Numbered from the stretch's first letter, positions 1-9,918 are shown. The stretch is DNA of 64,000 bases from Secundilactobacillus yichangensis (GCF_016861565.1 NZ_BOLK01000003.1:179233-243232); one strand, 5' to 3'. Numbers and translations: made by a program. The notes: generated by a model from the sequence alone, not told the origin.

Positions 1-470
1 GGTGCAATTGCGATAATTCCCGCCAGCGCGACCCGCTGCTTTTGCCCACCGGACAGATTAGCAGGTTCGCGATCCTTATAATCCAGCATACCGACCTGTT
101 TTAAGGCGTAATCCACCTTTGTCACCATCGTGTCCCGGTCAACGGAACGGTTTTCCATCCCGAACGCCACGTCGTCAGCCACGGTTGCGCCAACGAACTG
201 GTTATCTGGGTTTTGAAACACCATCCCCACTTTTTCTCTGATCTGCCAGACAGTGTCCGGTGTCAGCACTTGACCATCGATAGTTATCTTACCAGAATCG
301 GCAGCCATCAATCCGATCAAAAGCTTCGCCAGCGTACTCTTACCGCTGCCGTTATGGCCAACAATGGCGACCCAGTCACCCGCTTGGATTTCAAAACTCA
401 CGTCATCGATAGCTTTGGTGTCACTATTACTGTATTGATAGTTTAAATTTTCAACCTGAATAATGGCCAT
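1..470 (-). CDS. ecfA1: Energy-coupling factor transporter ATPase EcfA1 (5' part, runs off window)
   Basis: This is the N-terminal 156 or so residues of an ABC ATPase that powers ECF-type vitamin and micronutrient importers in the membrane. Walker A GHNGSGKST lies at residues 38-46, the Q-loop reads VFQNPDNQF, and the signature LSGGQKQRVA is present shortly before the window edge. The motif set and the position downstream of rplQ match EcfA1 (CbiO1). The full protein should be about 280 residues, with ecfA2 and ecfT expected beyond base 1. The ATG at 470 is preceded by a purine-rich ribosome site. In this genome an inverted ndh gene separates it from rplQ, so it probably depends on its own promoter near 506. 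Confidence 0.93.
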   Translation of the reverse strand, partial: MAIIQVENLNYQYSNSDTKAIDDVSFEIQAGDWVAIVGHNGSGKSTLAKLLIGLMAADSGKITIDGQVLTPDTVWQIREKVGMVFQNPDNQFVGATVADDVAFGMENRSVDRDTMVTKVDYALKQVGMLDYKDREPANLSGGQKQRVALAGIIAIA

Positions 471-505
471 TTTGTGTCTTCTCCGTCTTTTGAAATTCAC
501 TCGTC

Positions 506-514
506 ATTATAACA
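506..514 (-). promoter_or_regulatory. Extended -10 promoter for ecfA1
   Basis: On the minus strand TGTTATAAT (a TG extension plus a perfect TATAAT at 506-511) lies about 35 bases before the ecfA1 start. No good -35 box is seen. It would give ecfA1 its own transcript, consistent with the terminators separating it from rplQ. Confidence 0.6.
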
Positions 515-574
515 AATCTTGCCCCTACATTGATACTTTCACAAAGTTTTTTTTGATTCCCCGTGGGTTATCAT

Positions 575-603
575 TTGGCATGCTCACCTATCTAGCCTAT
601 AAT
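575..603 (+). promoter_or_regulatory. Sigma-A promoter of ndh
   Basis: TTGGCA at 575-580 and a perfect TATAAT at 598-603 are separated by 17 bases. The predicted start point is near 610, about 40 bases before the ndh start codon. Confidence 0.8.
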
Positions 604-613
604 TAAATAAGTA

Positions 614-627
614 GGAGAACGCTTTCA
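614..627. promoter_or_regulatory. Catabolite-responsive element (cre) at ndh
   Basis: The minus-strand reading TGAAAGCGTTCTCC fits the cre consensus TGWAANCGNTNWCA at every constrained position except the last. It sits just after the predicted transcription start of ndh, a position where CcpA binding would block transcription. This predicts glucose repression of the NADH dehydrogenase. Confidence 0.6.
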
Positions 628-652
628 CTATCTATTTTAAGGAGGTATATCA

Positions 653-2296
653 ATGACAAAAAATATTGTTGTCGTTGGTGCGGGCTTTGCTGGGGTTCTC
701 ACAACAAAAAAGCTTGCTAAGCGATTTAAATCCAATTCAGATGTGACGATCACTTTGATCGACCGTCATTCTTATTTTACCTACCTGACCGAACTCCACG
801 AAGTGGCAACGGAACGGGTTCAGCCTGACGCAGTTCAATACGATTTACAGCACTTATTCAATCATGCTAAAAACGTCAAGCTGGTTACTGATAACGTGAC
901 CCAAGTGGACAAGGAAAATAAGAAAGTCATTGCTGAAAACGGTGAATATCCGTTTGACAGCTTAGTCATCAGTATGGGGGGCGAACCCAACGACTTCGGG
1001 ACACCGGGGGTTAAAGAAAATGGTTATACCCTCTGGTCCATGGAAGACGCTATTGCCCTTCGTACCCACTTGGATGATGTGGTTCGGCGCGGTTCCGGCG
1101 AACACGATCCGGCAAAGCGTCAAGCCTTGCTGACCATCGTCGTCTGCGGTTCCGGTTTTACTGGTGCTGAAACCATCGGTGAATTGATTGACTATAAGAA
1201 GGTACTGGCCAAGCGTTACCGTCTTGATGTTAACGAGATTAAGGTGATCTTAGTTGAAGCTGCTCCAACTATCATTAATATGCTGGACCGGACCAACGCC
1301 AGCCACGCTGAAAAGTACCTCAAGGATAATGGCATCGACATTCGGGTTTCATCTGCCATCACACAGGTTAACCCCGATTCAGTTGAAATCAAGGATCAAG
1401 ATCCCATCTCAACGCAAACCTTGATTTGGACTGCGGGTGTTAAAACAAACCACACTGCCGATGAATTTGGAATCGAATCCGGTCGTGGCGGCCGCTTGAT
1501 CACCAACAAGTATCTGCAGGCACAAGGCTTTGAAGATAAGAGTATTTACGTTGCCGGTGACGATGCTAACGCTACCGAGGAGGGTGCTGAACGCGCCGTT
1601 CCTCAAACCGCGCAAGAAGCCGAATTTGAAGCCTATGTCGTGGCTCACAACGTGGCTGAGGACATTAATGGCGGACAGAGCTATCAAGCCTTCAAGGACA
1701 AGAATATGGGCTTCATGGTTTCATTTGGCTACCGTTATGGGATTGCGCAAGTCTTCGGTGGTAAACGAATCCGCGGCTGGTTTGCAACTGCCATGAAGCA
1801 TGGTGGTAACTTATTGTACTTCTGGCGAATCCGCTCTGGTTACGCCATGTGGAAATACCTGATGGATGAAATCTTCAAGACGGAAAATAAACGGACAGTT
1901 CTGGGCAGTAATACAGCAACCAATACCAACGTGCTGTGGACGTTGCCATTACGCTTATTCTTCGGTTTAGGGCTCTTCTTAGACGGTTTGAGCAACATGG
2001 GCGGAACCGCTGGCTGGATGACCAGTTTGTCACCAGCCATGGGCACCATTGAACTGATTCTCGGTGCACTGATCTTCTTTGGCCTCGCCACCTGGTGCGC
2101 CAACTTCTTGGTTATCCTCGGGTTCTTGTTCCTTGTTCATACTTGGCCGGCCAGCTGGATATTATTTGTCGCCTTTGCCTTACTCAACGGTTCCGGCCGT
2201 ACATTTGGTTTAGACATCTGGTTCGTACCGTGGTTACAACGAACCTGGGGTAAATCCCGTTACGGCACGCCAAAGTCAATTTACAAACAGAAATAA
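653..2296 (+). CDS. ndh: Type II NADH dehydrogenase (NDH-2) with membrane C-terminal extension
   Basis: Single-subunit flavoprotein that oxidises NADH and passes electrons to membrane quinone without pumping protons. The N-terminus carries the FAD-binding GAGFAG fold (residues 8-13); a second dinucleotide-binding motif CGSGFTG near residue 165 binds NADH, and a YVAGD flavin motif lies near residue 300. At 547 residues it is longer than the usual 400: residues from about 425 on form three to four hydrophobic segments resembling a DoxX-type membrane domain. The start is set by a strong AAGGAGG eight bases upstream. It lies convergent to rplQ, inside the usual rplQ-ecfA1 junction, with its own promoter, cre site and terminator. 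Confidence 0.93.
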   Translation: MTKNIVVVGAGFAGVLTTKKLAKRFKSNSDVTITLIDRHSYFTYLTELHEVATERVQPDAVQYDLQHLFNHAKNVKLVTDNVTQVDKENKKVIAENGEYPFDSLVISMGGEPNDFGTPGVKENGYTLWSMEDAIALRTHLDDVVRRGSGEHDPAKRQALLTIVVCGSGFTGAETIGELIDYKKVLAKRYRLDVNEIKVILVEAAPTIINMLDRTNASHAEKYLKDNGIDIRVSSAITQVNPDSVEIKDQDPISTQTLIWTAGVKTNHTADEFGIESGRGGRLITNKYLQAQGFEDKSIYVAGDDANATEEGAERAVPQTAQEAEFEAYVVAHNVAEDINGGQSYQAFKDKNMGFMVSFGYRYGIAQVFGGKRIRGWFATAMKHGGNLLYFWRIRSGYAMWKYLMDEIFKTENKRTVLGSNTATNTNVLWTLPLRLFFGLGLFLDGLSNMGGTAGWMTSLSPAMGTIELILGALIFFGLATWCANFLVILGFLFLVHTWPASWILFVAFALLNGSGRTFGLDIWFVPWLQRTWGKSRYGTPKSIYKQK

Positions 2297-2304
2297 GCTC
2301 AACT

Positions 2305-2341
2305 AAAATAAGCATCTCCCGTATTGGGAGATGCTTATTTT
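2305..2341. terminator. Bidirectional terminator between ndh and rplQ
   Basis: A perfect 16 bp stem (2305-2320 with 2326-2341) with a 5-base loop. The stem ends in AAAA/TTTT tracts, so it can stop ndh on the plus strand and any read-through from rplQ on the minus strand. Confidence 0.85.
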
Positions 2342-2365
2342 GTCTATCGATGGAATCGAAGACAC

Positions 2366-2468
2366 AAAAAAATCACTACCGAATAAATGGTGCACGGACA
2401 AACCGCATTCAAGCTAGACTCGAATTCATCATCATCATAGCGCTTTATACCATAAACTCGGTGTGATT
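2366..2468 (-). terminator. Long structured 3' trailer and terminator of rplQ
   Basis: On the minus strand AATCAC-ACCGAG...ATGGT pairs with ACCAT...CGGT-GTGATT across about 100 bases, followed directly by seven U residues. This is an intrinsic terminator whose helix encloses a further branch instead of a short loop. Its place after rplQ matches the L17DE motif described downstream of L17 genes in lactic acid bacteria; I cannot verify the consensus here. Confidence 0.6.
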
Positions 2469-2521
2469 CTATTGCGATCAGCAATAGAGCTGATCACGAT
2501 TACTGCTTTAATACTACTTAA

Positions 2522-2905
2522 TTAGTCAACAAGTTGTAGAATAACCATTTGTGCGCCATCGCCACGACGAGGCATGGTCTTCAAGATACGAGTATAACCA
2601 CCATTACGGTCAGCATACTTAGGAGCAACTTCGCTGAATAGTTTTTGCAATGCAGTAGAGATTTGGATGTTATCGCCATCTTCTTTAACATCAGCAACTA
2701 CATCACGAAGGAAGCCGGCAGCTTGACGACGGGCGTGCAAGTCGCCACGCTTACCTAAGCTGATCATCTTGTCAGTAGTAGAACGTACTTCTTTAGCACG
2801 GGCTTCAGTGGTCTTGATTTGGCCATGAATTAATAATTCAGTGGTAAGATCCCGAAGTAACGCGCGACGTTGTGAACTTGTTCGTTGCAATTTACGGTAA
2901 CTCAT
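2522..2905 (-). CDS. rplQ: 50S ribosomal protein L17
   Basis: 127-residue large-subunit protein, typical in length and opening ([20 protein letters not shown]). It is the last gene of the long ribosomal operon, 30 bases after rpoA, with AAGGAGG upstream of ATG. A branched terminator follows. Confidence 0.98.
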   Translation of the reverse strand: MSYRKLQRTSSQRRALLRDLTTELLIHGQIKTTEARAKEVRSTTDKMISLGKRGDLHARRQAAGFLRDVVADVKEDGDNIQISTALQKLFSEVAPKYADRNGGYTRILKTMPRRGDGAQMVILQLVD

Positions 2906-2935
2906 TACTGGATACCCTCCTTTTTTATATTTATA

Positions 2936-3883
2936 CTAGTCTTCTTTACGAAGTGATAACCCAAGGTCGTTGAGCTTTGCTTTGACTTCTTCCAATGACT
3001 TCCGGCCCAAGTTACGAACTTTCATCATGTCGGCTTCAGTCTTGTTGGTCAGCTCTTGAACAGTGTTGATTCCCGCACGTTTGAGACAGTTGTATGAACG
3101 AACTGATAAATCAAGTTCTTCAATCGTCATCTCAAGCATCTTTTCTTTGTGGGTCTCTTCCTTTTCAACCATGATTTCAGCGTTCTTAGCTTCGTCAGTT
3201 AAATCAACAAACATAGCCAAGTGTTCCGTTAAAATCTTAGCAGCTAAACTGATAGATTCGCTAGGGGTGATTGAACTATCGGTCCAAACGTCCATCGTTA
3301 ACTTATCATAATCAGTTCTCTGACCAACCCGCGTGTTTTCAACCTGATAGTTAACACGTTCGATTGGGGTATAAATAGAGTCAATAGGCAAAACGCCAAT
3401 TGGCATATCTTCCTTAGCCTTGTTTCGGTCAGCTGAAACGTAGCCGCGACCTTTATTTGCAGTCATTCGCATATGGAAGGTTGCCCCTTCTGCGACAGTC
3501 GCAATATAAAGATCAGGATTGAGAACTGTGACATCACTGTCAGCAGTAATGTCACCAGCTGTAACTTGAGCAGGTCCCTTAACGTCAATTTCCATTGATT
3601 CGATTTCATCGTCGGGTCCTTCAAGCTTAAGCGAAATCTTCTTAGTATTCAAAATAATCTGAGTAACATCTTCCACGACACCTTCAATAGTAGAAAATTC
3701 GTGTAAGACACCATCAATCTGAATACTTGTGACAGCAGCACCAGGCAGCGATGAAAGCAGAATTCGTCTCAAAGAATTCCCTAACGTAGTTCCGTAACCA
3801 CGTTCGAGAGGTTCAACGACAAATTTGCCGTAATCGTCGCTTTCTTCAATTTTGTGAATGTTAGGCTTTTCGAATTCGATCAT
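2936..3883 (-). CDS. rpoA: DNA-directed RNA polymerase alpha subunit
   Basis: 315-residue alpha subunit. The N-terminal domain (about residues 1-230) dimerises and nucleates RNA polymerase assembly. The C-terminal domain has the helix-hairpin-helix that contacts UP elements and activators (the [14 protein letters not shown] segment near residue 290). It sits between rpsK (88-base gap) and rplQ, the standard alpha-operon position. Confidence 0.99.
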   Translation of the reverse strand: MIEFEKPNIHKIEESDDYGKFVVEPLERGYGTTLGNSLRRILLSSLPGAAVTSIQIDGVLHEFSTIEGVVEDVTQIILNTKKISLKLEGPDDEIESMEIDVKGPAQVTAGDITADSDVTVLNPDLYIATVAEGATFHMRMTANKGRGYVSADRNKAKEDMPIGVLPIDSIYTPIERVNYQVENTRVGQRTDYDKLTMDVWTDSSITPSESISLAAKILTEHLAMFVDLTDEAKNAEIMVEKEETHKEKMLEMTIEELDLSVRSYNCLKRAGINTVQELTNKTEADMMKVRNLGRKSLEEVKAKLNDLGLSLRKED

Positions 3884-3971
3884 TCTTATCTTTTACCCCT
3901 TTCAAAACGCGTTGAGCCATATAAATAAGTCCCATCATATAGTAGTCGTGTGCCCACTAAAACAGGATACA

Positions 3972-4361
3972 CTATACTCGACGGCGCTTCGGAGGACGAG
4001 AACCATTATGAGGAACTGGAGTAACGTCCCGAATGGCAGTTACTTCGAGTCCAGTTGATTGTAAAGCACGGATAGCAGCTTCACGACCAGAACCTGGGCC
4101 CTTAACAGCAACTTCAACAGTCTTCATACCGTGTTCCATTGAGTTTTTAGCAGCAGCTTCAGCAGCCATTTGTGCAGCAAATGGTGTTGACTTACGACTA
4201 CCCTTAAAACCTAATGATCCAGCAGAAGACCAAGCAATTGCGTTACCTTGCATGTCAGTAATCATGACCAGAGTGTTGTTAAATGTTGAGTGAATGTGAG
4301 CAACACCAGACTCGATATTTTTCTTTACGCGGCGTTTGCGCGAAGTTTTTCTAGTTGCCAT
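3972..4361 (-). CDS. rpsK: 30S ribosomal protein S11
   Basis: 129 residues. The basic C-terminus ending in PPKRRRV and the central [12 protein letters not shown] segment are typical of S11, which sits in the 30S platform near the decoding region. It lies 26 bases after rpsM. Confidence 0.98.
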   Translation of the reverse strand: MATRKTSRKRRVKKNIESGVAHIHSTFNNTLVMITDMQGNAIAWSSAGSLGFKGSRKSTPFAAQMAAEAAAKNSMEHGMKTVEVAVKGPGSGREAAIRALQSTGLEVTAIRDVTPVPHNGSRPPKRRRV

Positions 4362-4387
4362 AAAATGTCATAACCTCCTTTTAAATA

Positions 4388-4753
4388 TTATTTCTTTCTA
4401 CCAGCAATCGAGGCTTTTTTACCTTTACGAGTGCGGGCATTGTTCTTCGTGTGTTGGCCACGAACTGGCAAACCACGACGGTGACGCATACCACGGTATG
4501 AACCGATTTCTTGAAGACGCTTGATGTTCAAGCTAACTTCACGACGTAAGTCACCTTCAACTTGGTAGTTATCTACAGCTGCACGGATCTTATCTTCATC
4601 TTCAGGGGCCAGATCACGAACGCGAACGTCTGGTGATACACCGGTCTCTTCAATGATCTTTTGTGCAGTAGTGTTACCGATTCCGAAAATGTAAGTTAAG
4701 CCAATGACGATTCGCTTGTCACGTGGCAAGTCAACTCCAGCAATACGAGCCAT
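4388..4753 (-). CDS. rpsM: 30S ribosomal protein S13
   Basis: 121 residues beginning [20 protein letters not shown] and ending in a basic [10 protein letters not shown] tail, typical of S13 in the 30S head, where it contacts the P-site tRNA and 50S bridges. It lies 28 bases after rpmJ. Confidence 0.98.
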   Translation of the reverse strand: MARIAGVDLPRDKRIVIGLTYIFGIGNTTAQKIIEETGVSPDVRVRDLAPEDEDKIRAAVDNYQVEGDLRREVSLNIKRLQEIGSYRGMRHRRGLPVRGQHTKNNARTRKGKKASIAGRKK

Positions 4754-4781
4754 TAAGTTGCACCTCCTATATTATTATGAA

Positions 4782-4901
4782 TTATTTACCTTGACGTTGT
4801 TTGTGCTTAGGGTTTGCTGAGCAAATAACCATTACTCGACCCTTACGCTTGATAATCTTACAATGATCGCACATTTTCTTAACAGATGGACGTACTTTCA
4901 T
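4782..4901 (-). CDS. rpmJ: 50S ribosomal protein L36
   Basis: 39-residue protein starting [17 protein letters not shown]. The cysteines of CDHC, the later C and the histidine near the C-terminus form the zinc-ribbon set of the zinc-binding (C+) L36 form. AGGAGG lies just before the ATG at 4901. Its place between infA and rpsM is canonical. Confidence 0.97.
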   Translation of the reverse strand: MKVRPSVKKMCDHCKIIKRKGRVMVICSANPKHKQRQGK

Positions 4902-4946
4902 GAGAATCAAAACCTCCTATTGTCCTAATGCAAACCAAAAAGCCGC

Positions 4947-5162
4947 TTACTTAAACCGGTAAGTGATTCGGCCCTTGGTCAAATCATACGGCGACATTTC
5001 AACAGTAACACGGTCCCCAGGAAGAATTCGGATATAATGCATCCGGATCTTACCAGAAACGTGCGCTAAAATTTCATGACCGTTTTCAAGTTCAACCCGA
5101 AACATTGCATTTGGCAGTGTTTCAGTGACTTTACCTTCAACTTCGATGACGTCTTTTGCCAC
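4947..5162 (-). CDS. infA: Translation initiation factor IF-1
   Basis: 71-residue OB-fold protein that occupies the 30S A site during initiation. It reads [20 protein letters not shown] and ends [10 protein letters not shown], typical of IF-1. The start is GTG, set by a GGGGG ribosome site 7 bases upstream. It is separated from adk by 133 bases that contain a promoter. No map gene lies between adk and infA. Confidence 0.98.
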   Translation of the reverse strand: MAKDVIEVEGKVTETLPNAMFRVELENGHEILAHVSGKIRMHYIRILPGDRVTVEMSPYDLTKGRITYRFK

Positions 5163-5245
5163 GAACGTACCCCCTTGAGTGTTTTATGACTATGAATAAA
5201 TAGTGCCCGGACTTGCCCAATATTAAATTGAGGCTAACCTGAGTT

Positions 5246-5274
5246 AGTTTACCACACCATAACTTTTGAAGCAA
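5246..5274 (-). promoter_or_regulatory. Internal promoter upstream of infA
   Basis: Minus-strand TTGCTT (5269-5274), a 17-base spacer, then TAAACT (5246-5251), in the 133-base gap between adk and infA. It would add transcription for infA-rpmJ-rpsM-rpsK-rpoA-rplQ. Confidence 0.5.
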
Positions 5275-5295
5275 GAACTTCTATACTGAGGGCAT

Positions 5296-5955
5296 TTAGG
5301 CAAGTTGACTAAGAATCGCTTTGATATCTTTGTAAACAACATCGATATCACGATCGCCATCAACAGTATGAAGTAAACCCTTCTTCTGGTAGAAATCTAC
5401 CAGCGGTGTGTTCATCTTCATGTTGACGTCCAAACGATTCTTTACAGTTTCAGGCTTATCATCTTCTCGTTGATAGAAGTCATGACCGCCACACACATCA
5501 CAAGTGCCCGGAACTTTCGTTGGGTTGTAAACCTTATGATAAGTTGCGCCGCATGTCCGGCAAATGTAACGGCCAGATAGTCGTTCAATCAAAACATTAG
5601 GCTCAACGTGAATGTTGATAACAGCATCCACATTACGTCCAAGTTCAGTTCCAAACTGATCAAGTGCTTCAGCTTGGTCAATTGTTCTTGGATAACCATC
5701 TAGCATGTAGCCATTTGCGACATCGTCTTGAGCTAAACGCTCCTTAACGATTCCGTTGGTGACTTCATCCGGAACCAATTCGCCTTTATCGATGAACTTC
5801 TTAGCAGCAAGTCCCATCTCAGTTTCATTTTTCATGGCTTCACGGAAAATGTCACCGGTTGAGATATGCTGAATGTCGAAGTCTTCGACGATCTTCTGGG
5901 CTTGAGTTCCCTTACCCGCACCAGGCAGACCCATTAAAATTAAATTCATTGACAT
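5296..5955 (-). CDS. adk: Adenylate kinase
   Basis: 219-residue enzyme interconverting ATP + AMP and 2 ADP. The P-loop [10 protein letters not shown] lies near residues 9-18 and DGYPR marks the AMP-binding region. The LID domain has the four-cysteine zinc set (CRTC...CDVC) of the long Gram-positive form. The first ATG (MSMN) has AGGAGG 8 bases upstream; the second is less well spaced. It sits between secY and infA. Confidence 0.98.
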   Translation of the reverse strand: MSMNLILMGLPGAGKGTQAQKIVEDFDIQHISTGDIFREAMKNETEMGLAAKKFIDKGELVPDEVTNGIVKERLAQDDVANGYMLDGYPRTIDQAEALDQFGTELGRNVDAVINIHVEPNVLIERLSGRYICRTCGATYHKVYNPTKVPGTCDVCGGHDFYQREDDKPETVKNRLDVNMKMNTPLVDFYQKKGLLHTVDGDRDIDVVYKDIKAILSQLA

Positions 5956-6029
5956 GTTTGTTTCCTCCTAGCAGTTCTAGTTAATGACAAGAAGGTGTGC
6001 TGAACCAGGTCATCACACCATTACTCGTC

Positions 6030-7343
6030 TCATTCAGCTGGACGGGGATCCTGAATGAAACCAACGTAAGTTCGTTTCATCATGAGCCCTTCGACCTGTT
6101 GGATCGTTTGGATAGCAACACCAACTACGATAAGTAGACTAGTACCGCCAAGTCCAATCGATTCATTCAGATTCCAAACGTTTTGAGCAACTAGTGGAAT
6201 CAAAGCAACCAACCCTAAGAACAGAGACCCAACCGTACTCAAACGCATCAGTAAGTTAGATACGTAAACTTGAGTTTCATGACCAGGCCAGACACCAGGA
6301 ATATAACTTCCTTGTTTCTGTAAGTTCTCAGATAACTTTTCAGGGTTAACCTGAACGAATGCATAGAAGAACGTGAACAGAATAATCAAAATGGTATATA
6401 AGATTGTTCCGCTCGTCGTCTGCATGTTAAAGACATTGGTTAATACTTGATACCAAGTATCTTCGGAGTGATTGTTCGCAAATGCCATCAAAACAGTTTG
6501 CGGCGTTGCGATAAATGAACTAGCGAAGATAACGGGAATAACACCAGCGACGTTCACCTTTAATGGTAAGTAACTGCTATCTGGATCACCGGAAACACGA
6601 CGGGTATATTGAATCGGTATCTTACGATCAGCTTGTTGTACCCACGTTACGAAAGTAACAATGACTAGAACAGCAACCACAACAGCCAAAACAATTAACG
6701 CGCCGATCCACCAATCAGAGGCAGATAAGTTTTGAAGGTAAGTTTGATACAACTGATAAACCCCGGTTGGGAACCGAGCAACGATACCCGCGAAGATAAT
6801 CATTGAAACCCCGTTACCTAAACCGTGATCGGTGATCATATCACCCATCCAAGTGGTTAACATGGTCCCACCAGTCAAAATCAAACCGATCATCGCATAC
6901 GTTTTAACGCCTGGGTTTTGCACCAAATTTAAACTACTTAAGGTGTTAAATCCGGCAGTAATTCCAATTGATTGCACAAACGCTAGGATAATCGTTAAAT
7001 AACGCGTGTGTTGGTTCAACTTACGTCGACCAACTTCCCCTTGCTTACTCCATTCTACATAACGAGGCACAATGTCCATTTGTAGAAGTTGGATCACAAT
7101 TTGTGCGGTAATGTATGGTGAAACCCCCATCGCAAAGATGGAATAATTGGTTAAACCACCACCACTGAACATGTTTAAAATGCTAACCAATCCAGAAGAC
7201 GCAACGCTTTGTAATGCCTTCGCATTAACACCTGGCACCGTAATGTACGAACCAAGACGGAAGACAACCAAAACCATCAGTGTAAAGAGAATCTTATTCC
7301 GAATGTCTTTAACCTTAAACGCGTTTTTCATGGTCGACAGCAT
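6030..7343 (-). CDS. secY: Protein translocase subunit SecY
   Basis: 437-residue, ten-helix channel of the Sec translocon, which moves unfolded proteins across or into the membrane. The amphipathic start ([18 protein letters not shown]) and the VVGVAIQTIQQVEG segment near the end are diagnostic. Its ATG overlaps the rplO stop by one base, so translation of the two is probably coupled. Confidence 0.98.
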   Translation of the reverse strand: MLSTMKNAFKVKDIRNKILFTLMVLVVFRLGSYITVPGVNAKALQSVASSGLVSILNMFSGGGLTNYSIFAMGVSPYITAQIVIQLLQMDIVPRYVEWSKQGEVGRRKLNQHTRYLTIILAFVQSIGITAGFNTLSSLNLVQNPGVKTYAMIGLILTGGTMLTTWMGDMITDHGLGNGVSMIIFAGIVARFPTGVYQLYQTYLQNLSASDWWIGALIVLAVVVAVLVIVTFVTWVQQADRKIPIQYTRRVSGDPDSSYLPLKVNVAGVIPVIFASSFIATPQTVLMAFANNHSEDTWYQVLTNVFNMQTTSGTILYTILIILFTFFYAFVQVNPEKLSENLQKQGSYIPGVWPGHETQVYVSNLLMRLSTVGSLFLGLVALIPLVAQNVWNLNESIGLGGTSLLIVVGVAIQTIQQVEGLMMKRTYVGFIQDPRPAE

Positions 7344-7780
7344 TAAATCACCTCAGTTTTACCGCCTGCAGCTTCGATTGCGGCGCTAGCACTTGCAGAG
7401 AACTTGTGTGCTTTAACCGTAAGCTTCTTTGAGATTTCTCCGTTACCTAATACTTTGATACCGTCTTTTGCGTTCTTAACAACACCGGCTTCAACTAATG
7501 CTGCAGGTGTAACTTCTGCACCATCTTCGAAACGGTCGTTAAGTGTAGATAAGTTTACTAAAGCATATTCCTTACGGTTCATGCTAGTAAATCCACGCTT
7601 TGGAATACGACGATACAGTGGCATTTGACCACCTTCGAAACCAAGACGAGTCTTGCTACGAGCCTTTTGACCCTTTTGACCACGACCTGATGTCTTACCG
7701 TTACCAGCAGAACGGCCACGTCCTTTACGAGTACGAGTAAAACGTGATCCTTCAGATGGTTGTAATTCGTTCAACTTCAT
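7343..7780 (-). CDS. rplO: 50S ribosomal protein L15
   Basis: 145 residues from [20 protein letters not shown], glycine- and basic-rich at the N-terminus as expected for L15. A GTG four codons upstream lies inside the AGGAGGTG ribosome site, so the ATG at 7780 is the real start. The stop overlaps the secY start by one base. Confidence 0.97.
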   Translation of the reverse strand: MKLNELQPSEGSRFTRTRKGRGRSAGNGKTSGRGQKGQKARSKTRLGFEGGQMPLYRRIPKRGFTSMNRKEYALVNLSTLNDRFEDGAEVTPAALVEAGVVKNAKDGIKVLGNGEISKKLTVKAHKFSASASAAIEAAGGKTEVI

Positions 7781-7808
7781 GAATGAAGGCACCTCCTTAT
7801 TTATAAAT

Positions 7809-7991
7809 TTACTTTACTTCTTCTACTTTGATCAAGTGTGCGATTTGGAACAATGCACCACGAGTAGCTGCGTTGTCCGGACGAACAACAGAGCTATTTA
7901 CCTTCTTTAAGCCAAGGGCTTCAACAATCTTACGTTGTTTAGGAAGACGGTGGGCAGCACTGTGAATCAAAGTAACTTTTAAATCAGCCAT
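7809..7991 (-). CDS. rpmD: 50S ribosomal protein L30
   Basis: 60-residue L30 ([20 protein letters not shown]), a small ferredoxin-like large-subunit protein. It lies 12 bases after rpsE and 28 before rplO. Confidence 0.97.
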   Translation of the reverse strand: MADLKVTLIHSAAHRLPKQRKIVEALGLKKVNSSVVRPDNAATRGALFQIAHLIKVEEVK

Positions 7992-8003
7992 GTTGAGATC
8001 CTC

Positions 8004-8507
8004 CTATTCAGCTAAGTGTTGAACTGAAACACCACGTAAGTCAGCAACCTCTTCAGCACGCTTGAGTTGTTTCAAACCTTCAAACGTAGCACGGATGGCG
8101 TTGATTGGTGTATCAGAGCCAAGTCGCTTACTTGTAACATCAGCGACACCAGCTAATTCCATGACGGCACGAACAGCACCACCAGCAGTAACTCCAGAAC
8201 CTTCAGCGGCTGGCTTCAACATGATCCGGCCACCATCATAAGATCCGAGTACTTCATGCGGAATGGTAGTACCAACGATTGGGACTTGGATTAAGTTCTT
8301 GCGGGCTGCTTCAACAGCCTTACGAATGGCTTCTGGAACTTCTTGTGCTTTACCAGTACCAAAGCCAACGTGACCGTTGTGATCACCGACGACAACAAGA
8401 GCAGCGAAACGCAGACGACGTCCACCTTTTACAACTTTAGTGATTCGGTTGATTGATACAACGTTGTCTTCAAGATCCAACTTTTCAGGATCAATAAACT
8501 TTGCCAT
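8004..8507 (-). CDS. rpsE: 30S ribosomal protein S5
   Basis: 167 residues. The N-terminal double-stranded-RNA-binding domain ([20 protein letters not shown]) and the [18 protein letters not shown] segment are typical of S5, which helps set decoding accuracy. It lies 19 bases after rplR. Confidence 0.98.
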   Translation of the reverse strand: MAKFIDPEKLDLEDNVVSINRITKVVKGGRRLRFAALVVVGDHNGHVGFGTGKAQEVPEAIRKAVEAARKNLIQVPIVGTTIPHEVLGSYDGGRIMLKPAAEGSGVTAGGAVRAVMELAGVADVTSKRLGSDTPINAIRATFEGLKQLKRAEEVADLRGVSVQHLAE

Positions 8508-8526
8508 TAGTGGTTATTCCTCCTTT

Positions 8527-8883
8527 TTAGAAATGTAAGCCGTTTTCACGAGCTGCTTCAGCTAATGCTTCAACACGTCCGTGGTATAAGTAACCGCCAC
8601 GATCGAAAACAACTTCGGAAATCTTCTTAGCAGCAGCACGTTCTGCAACAAGTTTACCAACTGCTTGGGCTTGTTCAGTCTTGTTACCTGCAGCTATTTC
8701 ACTATCTAAAGTCGAGGCACTGACCAGCGTCACACCCGCTACGTCATCAATTACTTGAGCGTAGATGTTCTTGTTTGAACGGAAAACATTTAAGCGTGGG
8801 CGCTCTGCAGTACCAGAAATCTTGTTCCGGACACGCATATGACGCTTTTGACGTGTCTTGTTCTTATCTGGTTTCGAAATCAA
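8527..8883 (-). CDS. rplR: 50S ribosomal protein L18
   Basis: 118 residues from [21 protein letters not shown]18 brings 5S rRNA into the 50S subunit. I choose the TTG at 8883. The GTG three codons earlier is part of the AAAGAGGTGA ribosome site, and L18 proteins normally begin with the ISKPDKN segment. Confidence 0.93.
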   Translation of the reverse strand: MISKPDKNKTRQKRHMRVRNKISGTAERPRLNVFRSNKNIYAQVIDDVAGVTLVSASTLDSEIAAGNKTEQAQAVGKLVAERAAAKKISEVVFDRGGYLYHGRVEALAEAARENGLHF

Positions 8884-8926
8884 AATAGTCACCTCTTTAA
8901 ATTATTTGTAGAATGCTTATGCAGCA

Positions 8927-9460
8927 TTATTTACCAGTTTTACCTTCTTTAAGGCTAATGTGTTCATTTTCGTAACGAATACCTTTACCTTTGTAAGGTT
9001 CTGGTGAACGAACGGCACGGATTTCAGCTGCGAAGTCACCGACCTCTTGCTTACTAATACCGCTGATGTTAATGGTGTTGTTGTCAGGAACTTCAACTTT
9101 TAAGGTTGAAGGAACATCCATTTCAACAGGGTTGGAATAACCAACACTTAAGATCAACTTACCCTTTAATTGGGCACGGTAACCAACACCGACAAGCTTC
9201 AAGGTCTTAGCGAAACCCTTAGTAACTCCATCAACCATGTTGCTGAAGTTGGCACGAGTAGTTCCGTGTAAGGCACGGGTCTTGTTGTTGTTATCTGGAC
9301 GGTCGAAGTTAACTTCGCCATCAGTAACTTTCATAGTGATGATTGGTGAGAAAGTACGAGTAATGGAACCCTTAGGGCCTTTTACCGTAACATCATTACC
9401 TTCGCGTTTAACGTCAACACCATCTGGAATAGTAACTGTCTTGTAACCAATACGACTCAT
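8927..9460 (-). CDS. rplF: 50S ribosomal protein L6
   Basis: 177 residues ([20 protein letters not shown]) with the duplicated L6 fold and the C-terminal [16 protein letters not shown] signature. L6 sits near the GTPase-associated centre of the 50S. It lies 30 bases after rpsH. Confidence 0.98.
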   Translation of the reverse strand: MSRIGYKTVTIPDGVDVKREGNDVTVKGPKGSITRTFSPIITMKVTDGEVNFDRPDNNNKTRALHGTTRANFSNMVDGVTKGFAKTLKLVGVGYRAQLKGKLILSVGYSNPVEMDVPSTLKVEVPDNNTINISGISKQEVGDFAAEIRAVRSPEPYKGKGIRYENEHISLKEGKTGK

Positions 9461-9490
9461 TGAGTAGACACCTCCCTGCTTTTTTAAATA

Positions 9491-9889
9491 TTACCAAACG
9501 TAGGCGAGTACTTCGCCACCGATTTTCTTTGCACGTGCTTCTTTATCAGTAACAACACCTTCAGATGTTGAGATGATTGCAATACCTAAGCCATTAAGAA
9601 CCTTAGGAACAGCATCAGATTTAACGTAAGTACGTAAACCTGGCTTTGAAATACGCTTCAAACCTGAAATAACGCGTTGCTTGTCGCGGCCGTACTTCAG
9701 AAATACACGGATGATACCTTGCTTGTTATCATCGATATATTCGACGTCGCGTACGAAACCTTCACGCTTCAAAATTTCAGCAATGTCGCGCTTCATTTTT
9801 GATGCAGGAACTTCTAATGATTCGTGATATACCATGTTGGCATTACGGATCCGAGTTAAGAAGTCTGCAATTGGGTCAGTCATAGACAT
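9491..9889 (-). CDS. rpsH: 30S ribosomal protein S8
   Basis: 132 residues beginning [19 protein letters not shown] and ending GGEVLAYVW, both hallmarks of S8, a primary 16S rRNA binder. AAAGGAGG lies 10 bases before the first ATG. Confidence 0.98.
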   Translation of the reverse strand: MSMTDPIADFLTRIRNANMVYHESLEVPASKMKRDIAEILKREGFVRDVEYIDDNKQGIIRVFLKYGRDKQRVISGLKRISKPGLRTYVKSDAVPKVLNGLGIAIISTSEGVVTDKEARAKKIGGEVLAYVW

Positions 9890-9918
9890 TAACGTTTATC
9901 CTCCTTTGTTATGAAATC

